Part shown: positions 24,943 through 32,377 of the stretch, piece by piece
Layout of the letters: every line of letters begins with the position of its first letter
Position numbering within the stretch: the first letter of the stretch is position 1
Assembly: GCF_003443735.1 (NCBI RefSeq)
Contig: NZ_CP031969.1
Coordinates: forward strand, 3,720,001-3,784,000
DNA from: Streptomyces sp. CC0208
GTDB taxonomy: Bacteria; Actinomycetota; Actinomycetes; Streptomycetales; Streptomycetaceae
Direction: 5' to 3'
Length of the DNA: 64,000 nucleotides
The notes under the pieces: generated by a model
Database searches by the model: none
Told to the model about the DNA's origin: nothing
Seen by the model: the letters and a program-made list of their open reading frames with translations, nothing else
Translations under genes and position numbers: made by a program

Positions 24943-25548
24943 TCAGCCGAGGCGAGGAAGTCCCAATTGCCCGATGGGAGGCGCCGCGATCTGCCCGAGG
25001 CCGACCGGAGCCAGCTGGGGCGCGCTGTCAGGTGTGATCGTCGGGTTGACGAGCGGGTTCACTTGAGGGTTGAGCTGCGGGTTCACCTGCGGAGCGACGG
25101 CCATCGGAGGCTCGGCGTACGCCTGGGGTACTGCCACCTGCGGCGCCACCTGCGGCATGACCTGGGGCATGACCTGCGGGACGACCTGCGCCGGCTGGAC
25201 GGGCGCAGGCTGCTGAACAGGCACGGCCTGCTGAACGGGCGCGGCCTGCTGAACGGGCGCGGCCTGCTGGACGGGCGCGGCCTGCTGCAGGTTCGGTGAA
25301 CTGGAGGCCTGGGCCGTGCCTTGCGATGAGGCAGAGGCCGAGGCGAATCCGGACTGCTGCGGCCCGGATGGAGCAGCCTGTCGCGCCGGTTCGGGAGCGC
25401 CGACCGGAGCAGCCGGCTGATCCGGAACCGAAGCCGGAGTGGCATTGAGCTGCCCCTCCGAGGGGTTGGCATAGCTGCTACCAGCGCCCACGCCGGCCAA
25501 ACCACTGGCTGCTGCGACGATGAGCGCGGCCTTGTGAAGCTTCCGCAT
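24943..25548 (-). CDS. secreted Pro/Gln/Ala-rich repeat protein, no Cys
   Basis: The 201-residue preprotein has a signal peptide nearly identical to its neighbours (MRKLHKAALIVAAASGLAG...SYA). The rest is low complexity: about five QQAAPV-type repeats, then PQVMPQVMPQVAPQV, then PQVNPQLNPQVNPLVNP. The gene at 25960 shares the leader and the PQVNPQ repeats but adds a C-terminal Cys module; this copy lacks it and has no cysteine at all. Such sequences are extended and could act as a spacer or matrix component. The 5' leader CGAGGGTTTCATGCG is shared with the gene at 29170-29412. No named family is recognised. Confidence 0.75.
   Translation of the reverse strand: MRKLHKAALIVAAASGLAGVGAGSSYANPSEGQLNATPASVPDQPAAPVGAPEPARQAAPSGPQQSGFASASASSQGTAQASSSPNLQQAAPVQQAAPVQQAAPVQQAVPVQQPAPVQPAQVVPQVMPQVMPQVAPQVAVPQAYAEPPMAVAPQVNPQLNPQVNPLVNPTITPDSAPQLAPVGLGQIAAPPIGQLGLPRLG
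25185..25295 (-). repeat. 18-bp coding repeats encoding QQAAPV
   Basis: Five near-identical 18-bp units (forward-strand form CTGCTGAACGGGCGCGGC) encode the Gln-Gln-Ala-Ala-Pro-Val tract of the secreted repeat protein. In-frame periodicity and third-position changes show a coding minisatellite, not a CRISPR array. Confidence 0.8.
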
Positions 25549-25959
25549 GAAACCCTCGGCCCTTCGTTACCTGAAATGTGAGTCAATTGCATTCAATGCG
25601 GTCACGCGTGCAGTTGGTGCGTTACTCGCATCGCGCCGGAGGCTACGGATAGCAGGCCCTGTGCCCTTGCTGAAGTGGGTAGCCGCCCTCTCCTACGGGG
25701 AACGACGTGTCTGCCCCGTGGTCACGGCATTCCATGACTCATCACCCATTTGCCGTCCACCGACCCGGGTCTCATGCCCTGCGTCAAACGGGTGACCAAC
25801 CCCCCGGCCACCGTGTCGAGTTGAAGCCTGGGTCGTTCCCCACGGGGCGATAGGAATGGCCCATCGCAGCCGAACAGGGCAGCAAGGACAGCGAAGGACC
25901 GGCGCTGCCCCGTCGGTCATTCGCTCCGTACACAGGTCAATTGAAGAGCCGAGGAACAC
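25549..25959. promoter_or_regulatory. 411-bp divergent spacer of two secreted-protein genes
   Basis: This region separates the divergent repeat-protein genes at 25548 and 25960 and must hold both promoters. It is AT-richer near 25570-25610. I see no clear operator palindrome, and the BldN-type sequence found upstream of the chaplin is not repeated here. Confidence 0.45.
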
Positions 25960-26436
25960 ATGCGCATGCTTCACAAGGTCGCGCTCGTCGCCGCAGCAGC
26001 CAGCGGCCTGTCCGGCATCGGCGCCGGCGCAAGCTCCGCCGCCACCGTATCCGCCCCCAACGGCGCTGCGCCGCCCCCGGTTTCCCAGCCCGACGCCCAG
26101 GCTGCCTCTGCGTCCTCCGCTCAGGCGACCGCGCAGACCTATGGCTCACCGGCTCCGCAGCAACCGGCACCTTCCCGTGGCACTCAGGTTTCCCCGCAGG
26201 TGAACCCGCAGGTGAACCCGCAGGTCAGCCCGCACATCTCTCCTGCAGCGCCGCAGCAGCAACAGGGCGCTTCAGCGGGGCAGGCCAACTTGTTCCGTCC
26301 CTACCAGGAGTGCAGCCCTCAGACCCTGCTCGACGCCAACGTCCCTGTCGCCCTGCTTGCCGCCTCCCAGACGCGGGGCGTTGAGTGCACCCAGGCCAAC
26401 AGCCAGTCGAACTCTTTCGCCAGCGTGCAGCGCTGA
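25960..26436 (+). CDS. secreted protein: Pro/Gln repeats plus RPYQECSPQT module (family B, long form)
   Basis: This 158-residue preprotein starts with MRMLHKVALVAAAASGLSG...SSAA, continues with a low-complexity part including PQVNPQVNPQVSPHI (shared with the protein at 24943-25548), and ends with a module NLFRPYQECSPQT...QTRGVECTQ. The Cys-to-Cys distance in this module is 25 residues, identical to that in the short protein at 29170-29412. It therefore looks like a natural hybrid of two of the locus's building blocks. The ATG has GAGGAAC 5 nt upstream. The function is unknown; it is secreted. Confidence 0.8.
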   Translation: MRMLHKVALVAAAASGLSGIGAGASSAATVSAPNGAAPPPVSQPDAQAASASSAQATAQTYGSPAPQQPAPSRGTQVSPQVNPQVNPQVSPHISPAAPQQQQGASAGQANLFRPYQECSPQTLLDANVPVALLAASQTRGVECTQANSQSNSFASVQR

Positions 26437-26627
26437 CGGACGTTCACGTCGACGTCGCCCCACAACCGCGGACCACAGGGTTCAGCTGACTCCGCGATAT
26501 GGCTTACATATTTCCTCGGCGGCACCAGGTCGGCGTGTCGTTGTCCGCTTTGCGGCTTTTGTCGCTACAGTCACACCCTGTAATCGCGATCTGGTGTGGA
26601 TCGCAAACACTCACCCTCGGAGATGAA

Positions 26628-26915
26628 ATGCGCAAGCTTCGCAACGTTGCGGTCGTGGCCGCTGCCATCGGCAGCATCGGACTCATGGGCGGTACGGCCT
26701 ACGCCGGAGGCCACGGCGAGGGCGGCGAGGGCGGCGACCAGTTCAGCGTCACCCAGAGCTCCAACTGCAAGTCGCACGACCTGAACCTCGACATCCTCGG
26801 CCAGGTCGGCGTGCTGAACGGCCTGCTGGGCAACGCCCTCAACGGCGAAGGCAACCCGGGTGCCCAGTCCACCGACATCGGCTCCACCATGGGCTGCAAC
26901 AACAGCGCCTTCTGA
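26628..26915 (+). CDS. small secreted two-Cys protein, family A (copy 2)
   Basis: This 95-residue preprotein has a signal peptide (MRKLRNVAVVAAAIGSIGLM...TAYA, cleavage about 26), a Gly/Glu/His-rich start to the mature part (GGHGEGGEGG), then FSVTQSSNCKSHDLNLDILG, LLGNALNGEGNPGAQ and GSTMGCNNSAF. Cysteines are at 47 and 90, the same spacing as the other copies. GGAGA precedes the ATG. A good hairpin terminator lies 30 bp downstream, so it is transcribed alone. It and copy 3 are tandem duplicates about 500 bp apart. Confidence 0.85.
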   Translation: MRKLRNVAVVAAAIGSIGLMGGTAYAGGHGEGGEGGDQFSVTQSSNCKSHDLNLDILGQVGVLNGLLGNALNGEGNPGAQSTDIGSTMGCNNSAF

Positions 26916-26944
26916 CGTCCCCTCCGGCACAAAAACGCAGAACA

Positions 26945-26993
26945 GTGAATGGTCCCGGCACTGGGCCCCAGGCAACGTGCCGGGGCCATTCAC
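26945..26993 (+). terminator. terminator of family A copy 2
   Basis: GTGAATGGTCCCGGCAC pairs with GTGCCGGGGCCATTCAC (a single G-T pair) across a 15-nt loop, 30 bp after the stop codon. Confidence 0.75.
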
Positions 26994-27125
26994 GTGCACC
27001 AAGTCACTTCCGACGCGGCGCAGCGCTGGACGTTTCCAGGTACTCGCTTCCGACGCCGTTTCACCCTCCGTCCACAGAAGGCGATCCTCCGTGGATCCCT
27101 TCACCTCACGTCTTCTGGAGACAAC

Positions 27126-27413
27126 ATGCGCAAGTTCCGTACGGTCGCATTCCTGATGGCCGTACTCGGGAACCTTGGCCTTCTGGGCGCCGGCGTCGCC
27201 CATGCTGATCAGGGCTGGGGCGGCGACAGTGGCAGCCTGAACATTACGCAGAGCAGCACCTGCCGGTCGCACGACAGCAACATCGACGTCCTCGGTCAGG
27301 TCGGCATCGGCAACGGGCTGGGCGGCAACCTGCTGAACGGCGAGGGCAACCCAGGCGCCCAGCAGACATCATTGGGCTCAAGCATGGGCTGCAACAACAA
27401 GTTTGGCCGCTGA
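27126..27413 (+). CDS. small secreted two-Cys protein, family A (copy 3)
   Basis: This 95-residue preprotein has a signal peptide (MRKFRTVAFLMAVLGNLGLL...VAHA) followed by LNITQSSTCRSHDSNIDVLG, GGNLLNGEGNPGAQQTSLGS and MGCNNKFGR. Cysteines are at 46 and 89. It is nearly identical to copy 2 in the NGEGNPGAQ...GS-MGCNN block, pointing to recent duplication. TCTGGAGACAAC precedes the ATG. A 15-bp perfect terminator stem follows 22 bp after the stop. Function is not known. Confidence 0.85.
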   Translation: MRKFRTVAFLMAVLGNLGLLGAGVAHADQGWGGDSGSLNITQSSTCRSHDSNIDVLGQVGIGNGLGGNLLNGEGNPGAQQTSLGSSMGCNNKFGR

Positions 27414-27435
27414 CAGGCGCCGTGCCACAACGCAG

Positions 27436-27495
27436 AAGGCTCCCGTGCCGCTGGGGTAGGTGTTCGAAGTCTCAACCCACCGGCACGGGAGCCTT
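27436..27495 (+). terminator. terminator of family A copy 3
   Basis: AAGGCTCCCGTGCCG pairs perfectly with CGGCACGGGAGCCTT around a 30-nt loop, starting 22 bp after the stop codon. The stem ends in CCTT. Confidence 0.75.
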
Positions 27496-27788
27496 GCTGG
27501 TTCCGTAGGTGGCCACCGATTCCTCGTGCTGCCAGTCAAAGCACAAGCCGCGGTGGAGGTGTCAACTGAAGCCCCGCCCCGTTGCCACTGATCTTCCCTG
27601 AGCCGCGGATTACTGGCCGGCTGGTAGCCCGCCGGAGGGCGCCGGTGTGGGTGGCTCATCTCGCCCGAAGAGTCGTCGACGGGACGCTGATCCCGCCTGA
27701 ACGTCCAGGTCATCACAGATCCGGATGGAACGCTCAGACGAAATGCTGGCCCGGAGTCCCTTCCCGGACCAGCATTTCCCATACGCGC
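27496..27788. other. intergenic, no gene found
   Basis: This spacer lies between two convergent secreted-protein genes. A short direct pairing GCTGGCCCGGAGTC/CGGACCAGCAT near 27744-27775 can form a second terminator for the minus-strand gene. No coding sequence is supported. Confidence 0.4.
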
Positions 27789-28133
27789 TCAAAAATTGAT
27801 GTGCGGCTTCTTGAATCCTTCAGGCAGCTTGGCCGTGTTGGAGCACTCCACAACTGGTCCCGTCTTGACAGTTTCGCTCCCCAACAGCTGATCCTGCTGC
27901 GTGACTACGTGCGGCCGATCTGTCGTCGAGCATTGCTGGTCCTGCTTGACAATGTGCGTGCCGTCCTCGTCGACGTATGCCTCTCCCTTCTGTACGCACA
28001 TGACACCCTCCTGCACGGCAGTGGGGCAGCCATCCGAGTTTTCTTCAGCATGGGCGTGTGTAGCGCCGAGGCAAATGACCGCGAGGCTTCCGACGAATGC
28101 TGCGGCGGCCGCAGTCTTCTGCGAAAAGAGCAT
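27789..28133 (-). CDS. small secreted four-Cys protein, family C (copy 1)
   Basis: This 114-residue preprotein has a signal peptide (KTAAAAAFVGSLAVICLGATHAHA, cleavage about 29) and a mature domain with cysteines at 36, 46, 68 and 97 (GCPTAVQEGVMCVQKG, KQDQQCSTTD, GPVVECSNT). The gene at 28728-29072 encodes a protein of exactly the same length with Cys at 36, 46, 67 and 92 and the shared VxCVQ and GxxVxCS patterns, so the two are paralogues and likely form two disulfides. The second ATG (MLFSQK) is chosen because AAAGGA is 9 nt from it. No named family is recognised. Confidence 0.75.
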   Translation of the reverse strand: MLFSQKTAAAAAFVGSLAVICLGATHAHAEENSDGCPTAVQEGVMCVQKGEAYVDEDGTHIVKQDQQCSTTDRPHVVTQQDQLLGSETVKTGPVVECSNTAKLPEGFKKPHINF

Positions 28134-28198
28134 GTATTGCATTCCTTTAGTGGAAGATTGTCAAGAAAAATGAGCCCTTGCCCGCTGGCGGGATGGCT

Positions 28199-28231
28199 GT
28201 AGCCCGGACGCGATACCGGCGTCCGGGCTAC
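28199..28231 (-). terminator. terminator between secreted-protein genes
   Basis: GTAGCCCGGACGC pairs perfectly with GCGTCCGGGCTAC across a 7-nt loop. It lies just downstream of the 28309-28566 gene (minus strand) and would insulate the gene at 27789-28133. Confidence 0.75.
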
Positions 28232-28308
28232 CTGCACCACGGGTGTCACTCAGCGCACCGCTTGTTACGCATCCCCGACGCTGAGTGAGGCCGCGGCGAG
28301 TCCTGCTC

Positions 28309-28566
28309 TCAGCCGTTGTCGCCCTGCTCCTGCGGCTGAGCCTCCTCCTGCGGTGCAGCCTCCGGCTGAGCCTGCTCCTGCGGGGCAGCCTGCGGCTGGA
28401 AGTAGTAGCCACCCCCGACGGCCACGGCGTTGGCAGACGAGTTGGCAACGGCGGTGACCGGCACAGGCGCGCCGTCGTTGCCGTCGGCGAAGCCGATGCC
28501 GGCACCGAGGGCGGACAGCCCCATGATCGCCGCTGCTACAACCGCACCACGCTGAAACTTACGCAT
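28309..28566 (-). CDS. small secreted Pro/Gln/Glu-rich protein
   Basis: This 85-residue preprotein has a signal peptide like its neighbours (MRKFQRGAVVAAAIMGLSAL...GFA, cleavage about 27). The mature part begins DGNDGAPVPVTAVANSSANA, has an aromatic VGGGYYFQPQ, and ends in a charged Pro-Gln-Glu repeat (APQEQAQPEAAPQEEAQ). It contains no cysteine. GGAAAGGG lies upstream of the ATG. Together with the 24943 and 25960 genes it forms a Pro/Gln-rich subset of the locus. The function is unknown. Confidence 0.7.
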   Translation of the reverse strand: MRKFQRGAVVAAAIMGLSALGAGIGFADGNDGAPVPVTAVANSSANAVAVGGGYYFQPQAAPQEQAQPEAAPQEEAQPQEQGDNG

Positions 28567-28727
28567 TACATGACCCTTTCCTGACCAGGTGTGCACCTGG
28601 AGTGAATACTCAAGGTAATCATAAACACACTCTGTGTAGTCATTCGGGATCTGCGAGTTCTGGCGCGCCGGTGCCCTGGATGACGAACGCCAATGAGGCC
28701 AGGGTGAGGCCTCAGCCGCCACGCTCC

Positions 28728-29072
28728 TCAGGGCCGGAGGTCGAGCGGTTCCCGGTGCCTGCCAATCATTTGAGGTGTCTCAGATGTGGCAGTCGAGCAG
28801 GTCACCTTGGGGCCGAGTTGTGTCGTGCCATTGCCTGTGGGGGCAGGCAGCGTCAGGGCCTCCACCGGCAGGCAGGTCTCCTGATGAGGAATGGGGCCAC
28901 CGTCTCCGGGGGTTTTGCCTTCGATGTGCTGCACGCAGACGACGTCGCCCTGGAGGGTGTAAGTGCACGGTGCCGCACCCCCCGCAACGTGCGCATAGGC
29001 GATGCCGGTGGATGCCACGGCGAGCCCGCCGATGAACCCGAGGAGGGCCGCGAAGTATTTTCTGCTGACCAT
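28728..29072 (-). CDS. small secreted four-Cys protein, family C (copy 2)
   Basis: This 114-residue preprotein has a signal peptide (MVSRKYFAALLGFIGGLAVA...IAYA, cleavage about 27) and cysteines at 36, 46, 67 and 92 (APCTYTLQGDVVCVQ, HQETCLPV, GPKVTCSTATS). Length and Cys positions match copy 1 at 27789-28133, though the sequences have diverged strongly, suggesting an old duplication under structural constraint. The ATG is preceded by AAGGACAC. No named family is recognised. Confidence 0.75.
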   Translation of the reverse strand: MVSRKYFAALLGFIGGLAVASTGIAYAHVAGGAAPCTYTLQGDVVCVQHIEGKTPGDGGPIPHQETCLPVEALTLPAPTGNGTTQLGPKVTCSTATSETPQMIGRHREPLDLRP

Positions 29073-29169
29073 GTAGTGCGTGTCCTTGGTTTCGGCCAGG
29101 AGAACTGGCGAGGACTCGGGGCCGGGAGGGACCCCATACCAACCGTCACGGCGGTGAGCGCCTGTGACC

Positions 29170-29412
29170 TCAGCCAGTGAAGGCGGTGTTGTACTGGCCG
29201 CAGGTGGTGTCCAGAGTCTGACCGAGACCGAGCACACCGATCGGAACATCGTTCTCCGACACCGTCTGCGGGCTGCACTCCTGGTAGGGACGGTAAACGT
29301 CCAATACCTGCGATCCGTTGCCGGTGTCAGCCGCAGCCGTTCCGGCACCCATGGCGGACAGGCCGCCGGCCGCTACTGCTGCTGCGATGACGACCTGCTG
29401 AAACCTACGCAT
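29170..29412 (-). CDS. small secreted protein with RPYQECSPQT module (family B, short form)
   Basis: This 80-residue preprotein has a signal peptide (MRRFQQVVIAAAVAAGGLSA...AAA, cleavage about 28) followed directly by VLDVYRPYQECSPQTVSEND and GQTLDTTCGQYNTAF. The two cysteines are 25 residues apart, as in the C-terminal module of the 158-residue protein at 25960. This copy lacks the Pro/Gln spacer. The leader CGAGGGTTTCATGCG is the same as at 25548. It is the last of the nine small secreted-protein genes. Function is not known. Confidence 0.8.
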   Translation of the reverse strand: MRRFQQVVIAAAVAAGGLSAMGAGTAAADTGNGSQVLDVYRPYQECSPQTVSENDVPIGVLGLGQTLDTTCGQYNTAFTG

Positions 29413-29642
29413 GAAACCCTCGCTTCTTCATTGCTCACATGTGGCGGCTAGTTGCCTAGCGTGACCGGGCGAACACTACCAGTAGCGTTGAGTGGTGGGC
29501 GGCCGTGGGTCATACGTGTTCCCTCGTAGAGGACATCTGCGTTGTGTGGCTGAGGCGTTGAGGGCTGAGCGGGTGTAGGTGGCGCGAGAACGCGCGATGA
29601 CGTCTGGGATGGGAGCGGCTATAGCGGTTCCCGTTGGCCAGG

Positions 29643-29753
29643 CGGAAGTTGCTGGTGGCGGTCCACTGCCGCGCGAACCCGAACATGCGGCAGCTCGCGC
29701 TTTTCGGAACCCCACCCGCGACCGTCTGCCGGGTGATCCAGCGCCTGGCCTCC
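29643..29753 (+). pseudogene. IS5-family transposase, N-terminal helix-turn-helix fragment
   Basis: The translated fragment reads LLVAVHCRANPNMRQLALFG then TPPATVCRVIQRLASY, the DNA-binding N-terminal segment of IS5-group transposases (usually TNxTMRQLAPLFGVS...). It loses similarity on both sides. It closes the right side of the secreted-protein island, whereas the C-terminal fragment of a similar transposase lies at 18778-19020. Confidence 0.6.
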
Positions 29754-30237
29754 TACAAGAGGACGGCCGTCATCAGGAGGGGCAGTGCGAGCGCGAGCAC
29801 GATCACAGGACCTCCCTTGGGCTGTGGGCCTGGGACTGAGGGAGTGACCGGGCTTCAGGATGCAGACGTATGGCTGATGCGCACGTTGGCCCCCGCCCTG
29901 GCCCGCCGACACGACAGCCGCGGCCGGGGCGCAGGGCAGCGGGGCCGTGCCCACAGCCGCAGAGCACTCGTTCACACGACATGGAGGAAGATCCGCAGCC
30001 AGGACGGGCCAGTCTGTTGGGCGCCTGCCGGTCGGGCTCGCCACCCCCGCCACAAGAGCGCTGCGCGTGCCGGGAAGACGGCCGGCAGGGACCACCTGAA
30101 GGTCAGCGGGTATCTGAACACCTCCCACGGCCGGGTCACCACGACCGTCGACAGCGCGAACAGCCTCCGGGGCCCGCGAGGACCGGCACGCGGTGGCCAC
30201 GACGAGCGAGCGGTACCGGCGGACCGCTGCTGACGGG
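29754..30237. other. degenerate region, no intact gene
   Basis: This is about 480 bp of GC-rich sequence without an intact gene. A short plus-strand stretch reads SGYLNTSHGRVTTTV (about 30100-30145), which looks like the end of a secreted protein's beta-rich domain, but it has no start and the frame breaks; I treat it as debris at the island border. Confidence 0.35.
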
Positions 30238-32157
30238 TCACTCCCTCACGTACAGGCCCTCGATCTCCCCCGCGAAGTCCCGCATGACCGCCTCCCGGCG
30301 CAGCTTCATCGACGGGGTCAGGTGGCCGGCCGCCTCGGTGAAATCGGTGGGCAGGACGGTGAAGCGGCGGATGGACTCGGGGCGGGAGACCATCTTGTTC
30401 GCCTCGTCCACCGCGCGCTGCAGGACCTGCCTCAACTCCTCGTCGTCGACGAGGAGTTCGGCCGGGACGGGGTGTTTGCCGTTCATCTGGCGCCAGTGGT
30501 TGACACCGTCCATGTCGAGGCTGATCAGGGCCGAGATGTAGGGACGGCGGTCGCCGAGGACCATGCACTGCGAGATCAGGGGGTGGGAGCGCAGCCAGTT
30601 CTCCAGCGGGGCCGGGGCGACGTTCTTGCCGCCGGCCGTGATCAGGATCTCCTTCTTGCGGCCCGTGATCGTCAGATAGCCCTCGTCGTCCAGCTGTCCG
30701 ATGTCACCGGTCGGGAACCAGCCGTCGGCGGAGGCGGGGGCCACCCCCTCGCCGTACGGGTCCCAGTAGCCGCGGAACACCTGACCGCCGTTGAGCAGGA
30801 TCTCGCCGTCCGCCGCGATCCGGATCCGGGTGCCCGGGATGGGCCAGCCCACCGTGCCCAGGCGGGGTTTGAGGGGCGGGGTGCAGGTCGCGGCCCCGGT
30901 CGACTCCGTCAGGCCGTAGCCCTCGTAGATCTCCATGCCCGCGCCCGCGTAGAACGCGGCGAGGCGGCGGCCGAGCGGGGAGCCGCCGGAGATGATGTGC
31001 CGGATGCGGCCGCCCATGGCGTTGCGGATACGGCGGAAGACGAGCGGGTCGTAGAAGGTGCGGGCCGCCTTCAGGGCCGCGCCCGGGCCGGAGCCGGTAC
31101 CGGCGTGGCGGGACTCCATCGCCTCGCCGTAGCGCACGGCGACGTTGGTCGCACGGTCGAAGACGGTGACCCGGCCGCCGCTCTCCGCCTTGGCGCGGGC
31201 GTTGTTGAAGACCTTCTCCAGCATGTACGGGATCACCAGGAGGAAGGTCGGTCTGAAGCTGGCCAGGTCGGCCAGCAGGTCCTCGGCCTGGAGGCTCGGC
31301 GCGTGGCCGAGGCGGACGCGGGCGCGGACGCAGGCGATGGCGACCATGCGGCCGAAGACGTGCGAGATGGGCAGGAAGAGCAGGGTCGCCAGGTCCGCCT
31401 CGTCCGACTTCGACTTGAAGACGGGGTAGAGGAGTTCGATGGCGTTGTCGATCTCGGCGAGGAAGTTGCCGTGGCTGAGCACACAGCCCTTGGGGCGGCC
31501 GGTGGTGCCGGAGGTGTAGACGACGGTGGCGACCGTGCCCGGGCCCAGCATTCCCCGCCGGACCCCGATCTCCTGCTCGGGGACGGCCTGGCCGAGCTCT
31601 CCCAGGCGCTCCACATGACCCTTCTCCATGATCCACATGTGGCGCAGGTCGGGGAGACGGCTCAGCTCCGGACCGAGCGCGGCGGCCTGGGCGGCCGTCT
31701 CCGTCACCAGGGCGACCGCACCGGAGTCCTGGAGGATGAAGCGGGTCTGGAAGACGGAGGACGTGGGGTAGATGGGGACCGTCACCAGGCCCGCGGCCCA
31801 GGCGGCGAAGTCGAGGAGCGTCCACTCGTACCTCGTACGCGCCATGATCGCGACCCGGTCGCCCGGCATCAGACCCTCGCTGATCATCCCCTTCGCCACG
31901 GCCAGCACCTGCTGGGCGAACTCGGCCGCCGTGAGGTCGACCCAGCGGCCGTCGTCCGTACGGCGGCTCATCACCCGCTGCTCCGGCGCCGCCTGCGCGT
32001 TGTCGAACGGCAGGTCGGCGAGCGAGCCGTGGGTCACCGGCGGGACCAGCGGCGGCACCGACACCTCGCGGACCTCACCGTCCAGCCGCACGATCTCTGG
32101 TTCCACGAGCACGGGCGCGCCGTCGTAGTCGTGGCCGGACACGTACGAGAGGGACAT
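30238..32157 (-). CDS. fadD: long-chain fatty acid-CoA ligase (AMP-forming)
   Basis: This 639-residue cytosolic or peripheral-membrane enzyme activates fatty acids as acyl-CoA through an acyl-adenylate. ANL-superfamily motifs are complete: YTSGTTGRPKG (P-loop), YGLTESTGA (A5), WFPTGDIG (A7) and GRKKEILITAGGKNV (A8, with catalytic Lys region). Its length fits the long bacterial FACS group. The ATG (MSLSYVSG) follows AGGAGCTGACC. A thiolase, a fabG-like reductase and a MaoC dehydratase gene next door suggest one fatty-acid degradation or remodelling unit. Confidence 0.94.
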   Translation of the reverse strand: MSLSYVSGHDYDGAPVLVEPEIVRLDGEVREVSVPPLVPPVTHGSLADLPFDNAQAAPEQRVMSRRTDDGRWVDLTAAEFAQQVLAVAKGMISEGLMPGDRVAIMARTRYEWTLLDFAAWAAGLVTVPIYPTSSVFQTRFILQDSGAVALVTETAAQAAALGPELSRLPDLRHMWIMEKGHVERLGELGQAVPEQEIGVRRGMLGPGTVATVVYTSGTTGRPKGCVLSHGNFLAEIDNAIELLYPVFKSKSDEADLATLLFLPISHVFGRMVAIACVRARVRLGHAPSLQAEDLLADLASFRPTFLLVIPYMLEKVFNNARAKAESGGRVTVFDRATNVAVRYGEAMESRHAGTGSGPGAALKAARTFYDPLVFRRIRNAMGGRIRHIISGGSPLGRRLAAFYAGAGMEIYEGYGLTESTGAATCTPPLKPRLGTVGWPIPGTRIRIAADGEILLNGGQVFRGYWDPYGEGVAPASADGWFPTGDIGQLDDEGYLTITGRKKEILITAGGKNVAPAPLENWLRSHPLISQCMVLGDRRPYISALISLDMDGVNHWRQMNGKHPVPAELLVDDEELRQVLQRAVDEANKMVSRPESIRRFTVLPTDFTEAAGHLTPSMKLRREAVMRDFAGEIEGLYVRE

Positions 32158-32377
32158 GGTCAGCTCCTGGGACGTACAACTCGGTACCGCTCCGCTGCAT
32201 GAGGTACGCAGGGGACGTACCGGGGCGTTCACCCGCGAGTGCGCCGGGAAGGGTTACCTGGGGTAGGACGGTGATCCTAAGTGCCTCAAGTGGCGAGTCT
32301 GTGCCGGTTTGTTGATGGTCCGGAGCCAGGACTGTGCAACCCTGACCGCAAAGTGAGACTTTGTCAGCTATCGGCCG
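32158..32377. other. intergenic, 220 bp
   Basis: This spacer lies between the thiolase stop and the fadD start on the same strand. It probably holds a fadD promoter; no palindrome or gene stands out. Confidence 0.4.

Noticed and set aside
25185..25295. CRISPR-like array
   Set aside because: The 18-bp units are contiguous, in frame and without unique spacers; they encode QQAAPV repeats.
24582..29412. RiPP or lasso-peptide cluster
   Set aside because: The small proteins carry ordinary Sec signal peptides and no cyclase, protease or YcaO-type enzyme is nearby.
30193..32202. Plus-strand open frame of about 669 codons opposite fadD
   Set aside because: It is an antisense artefact of high GC content; fadD on the other strand carries all ANL motifs and a ribosome-binding site.
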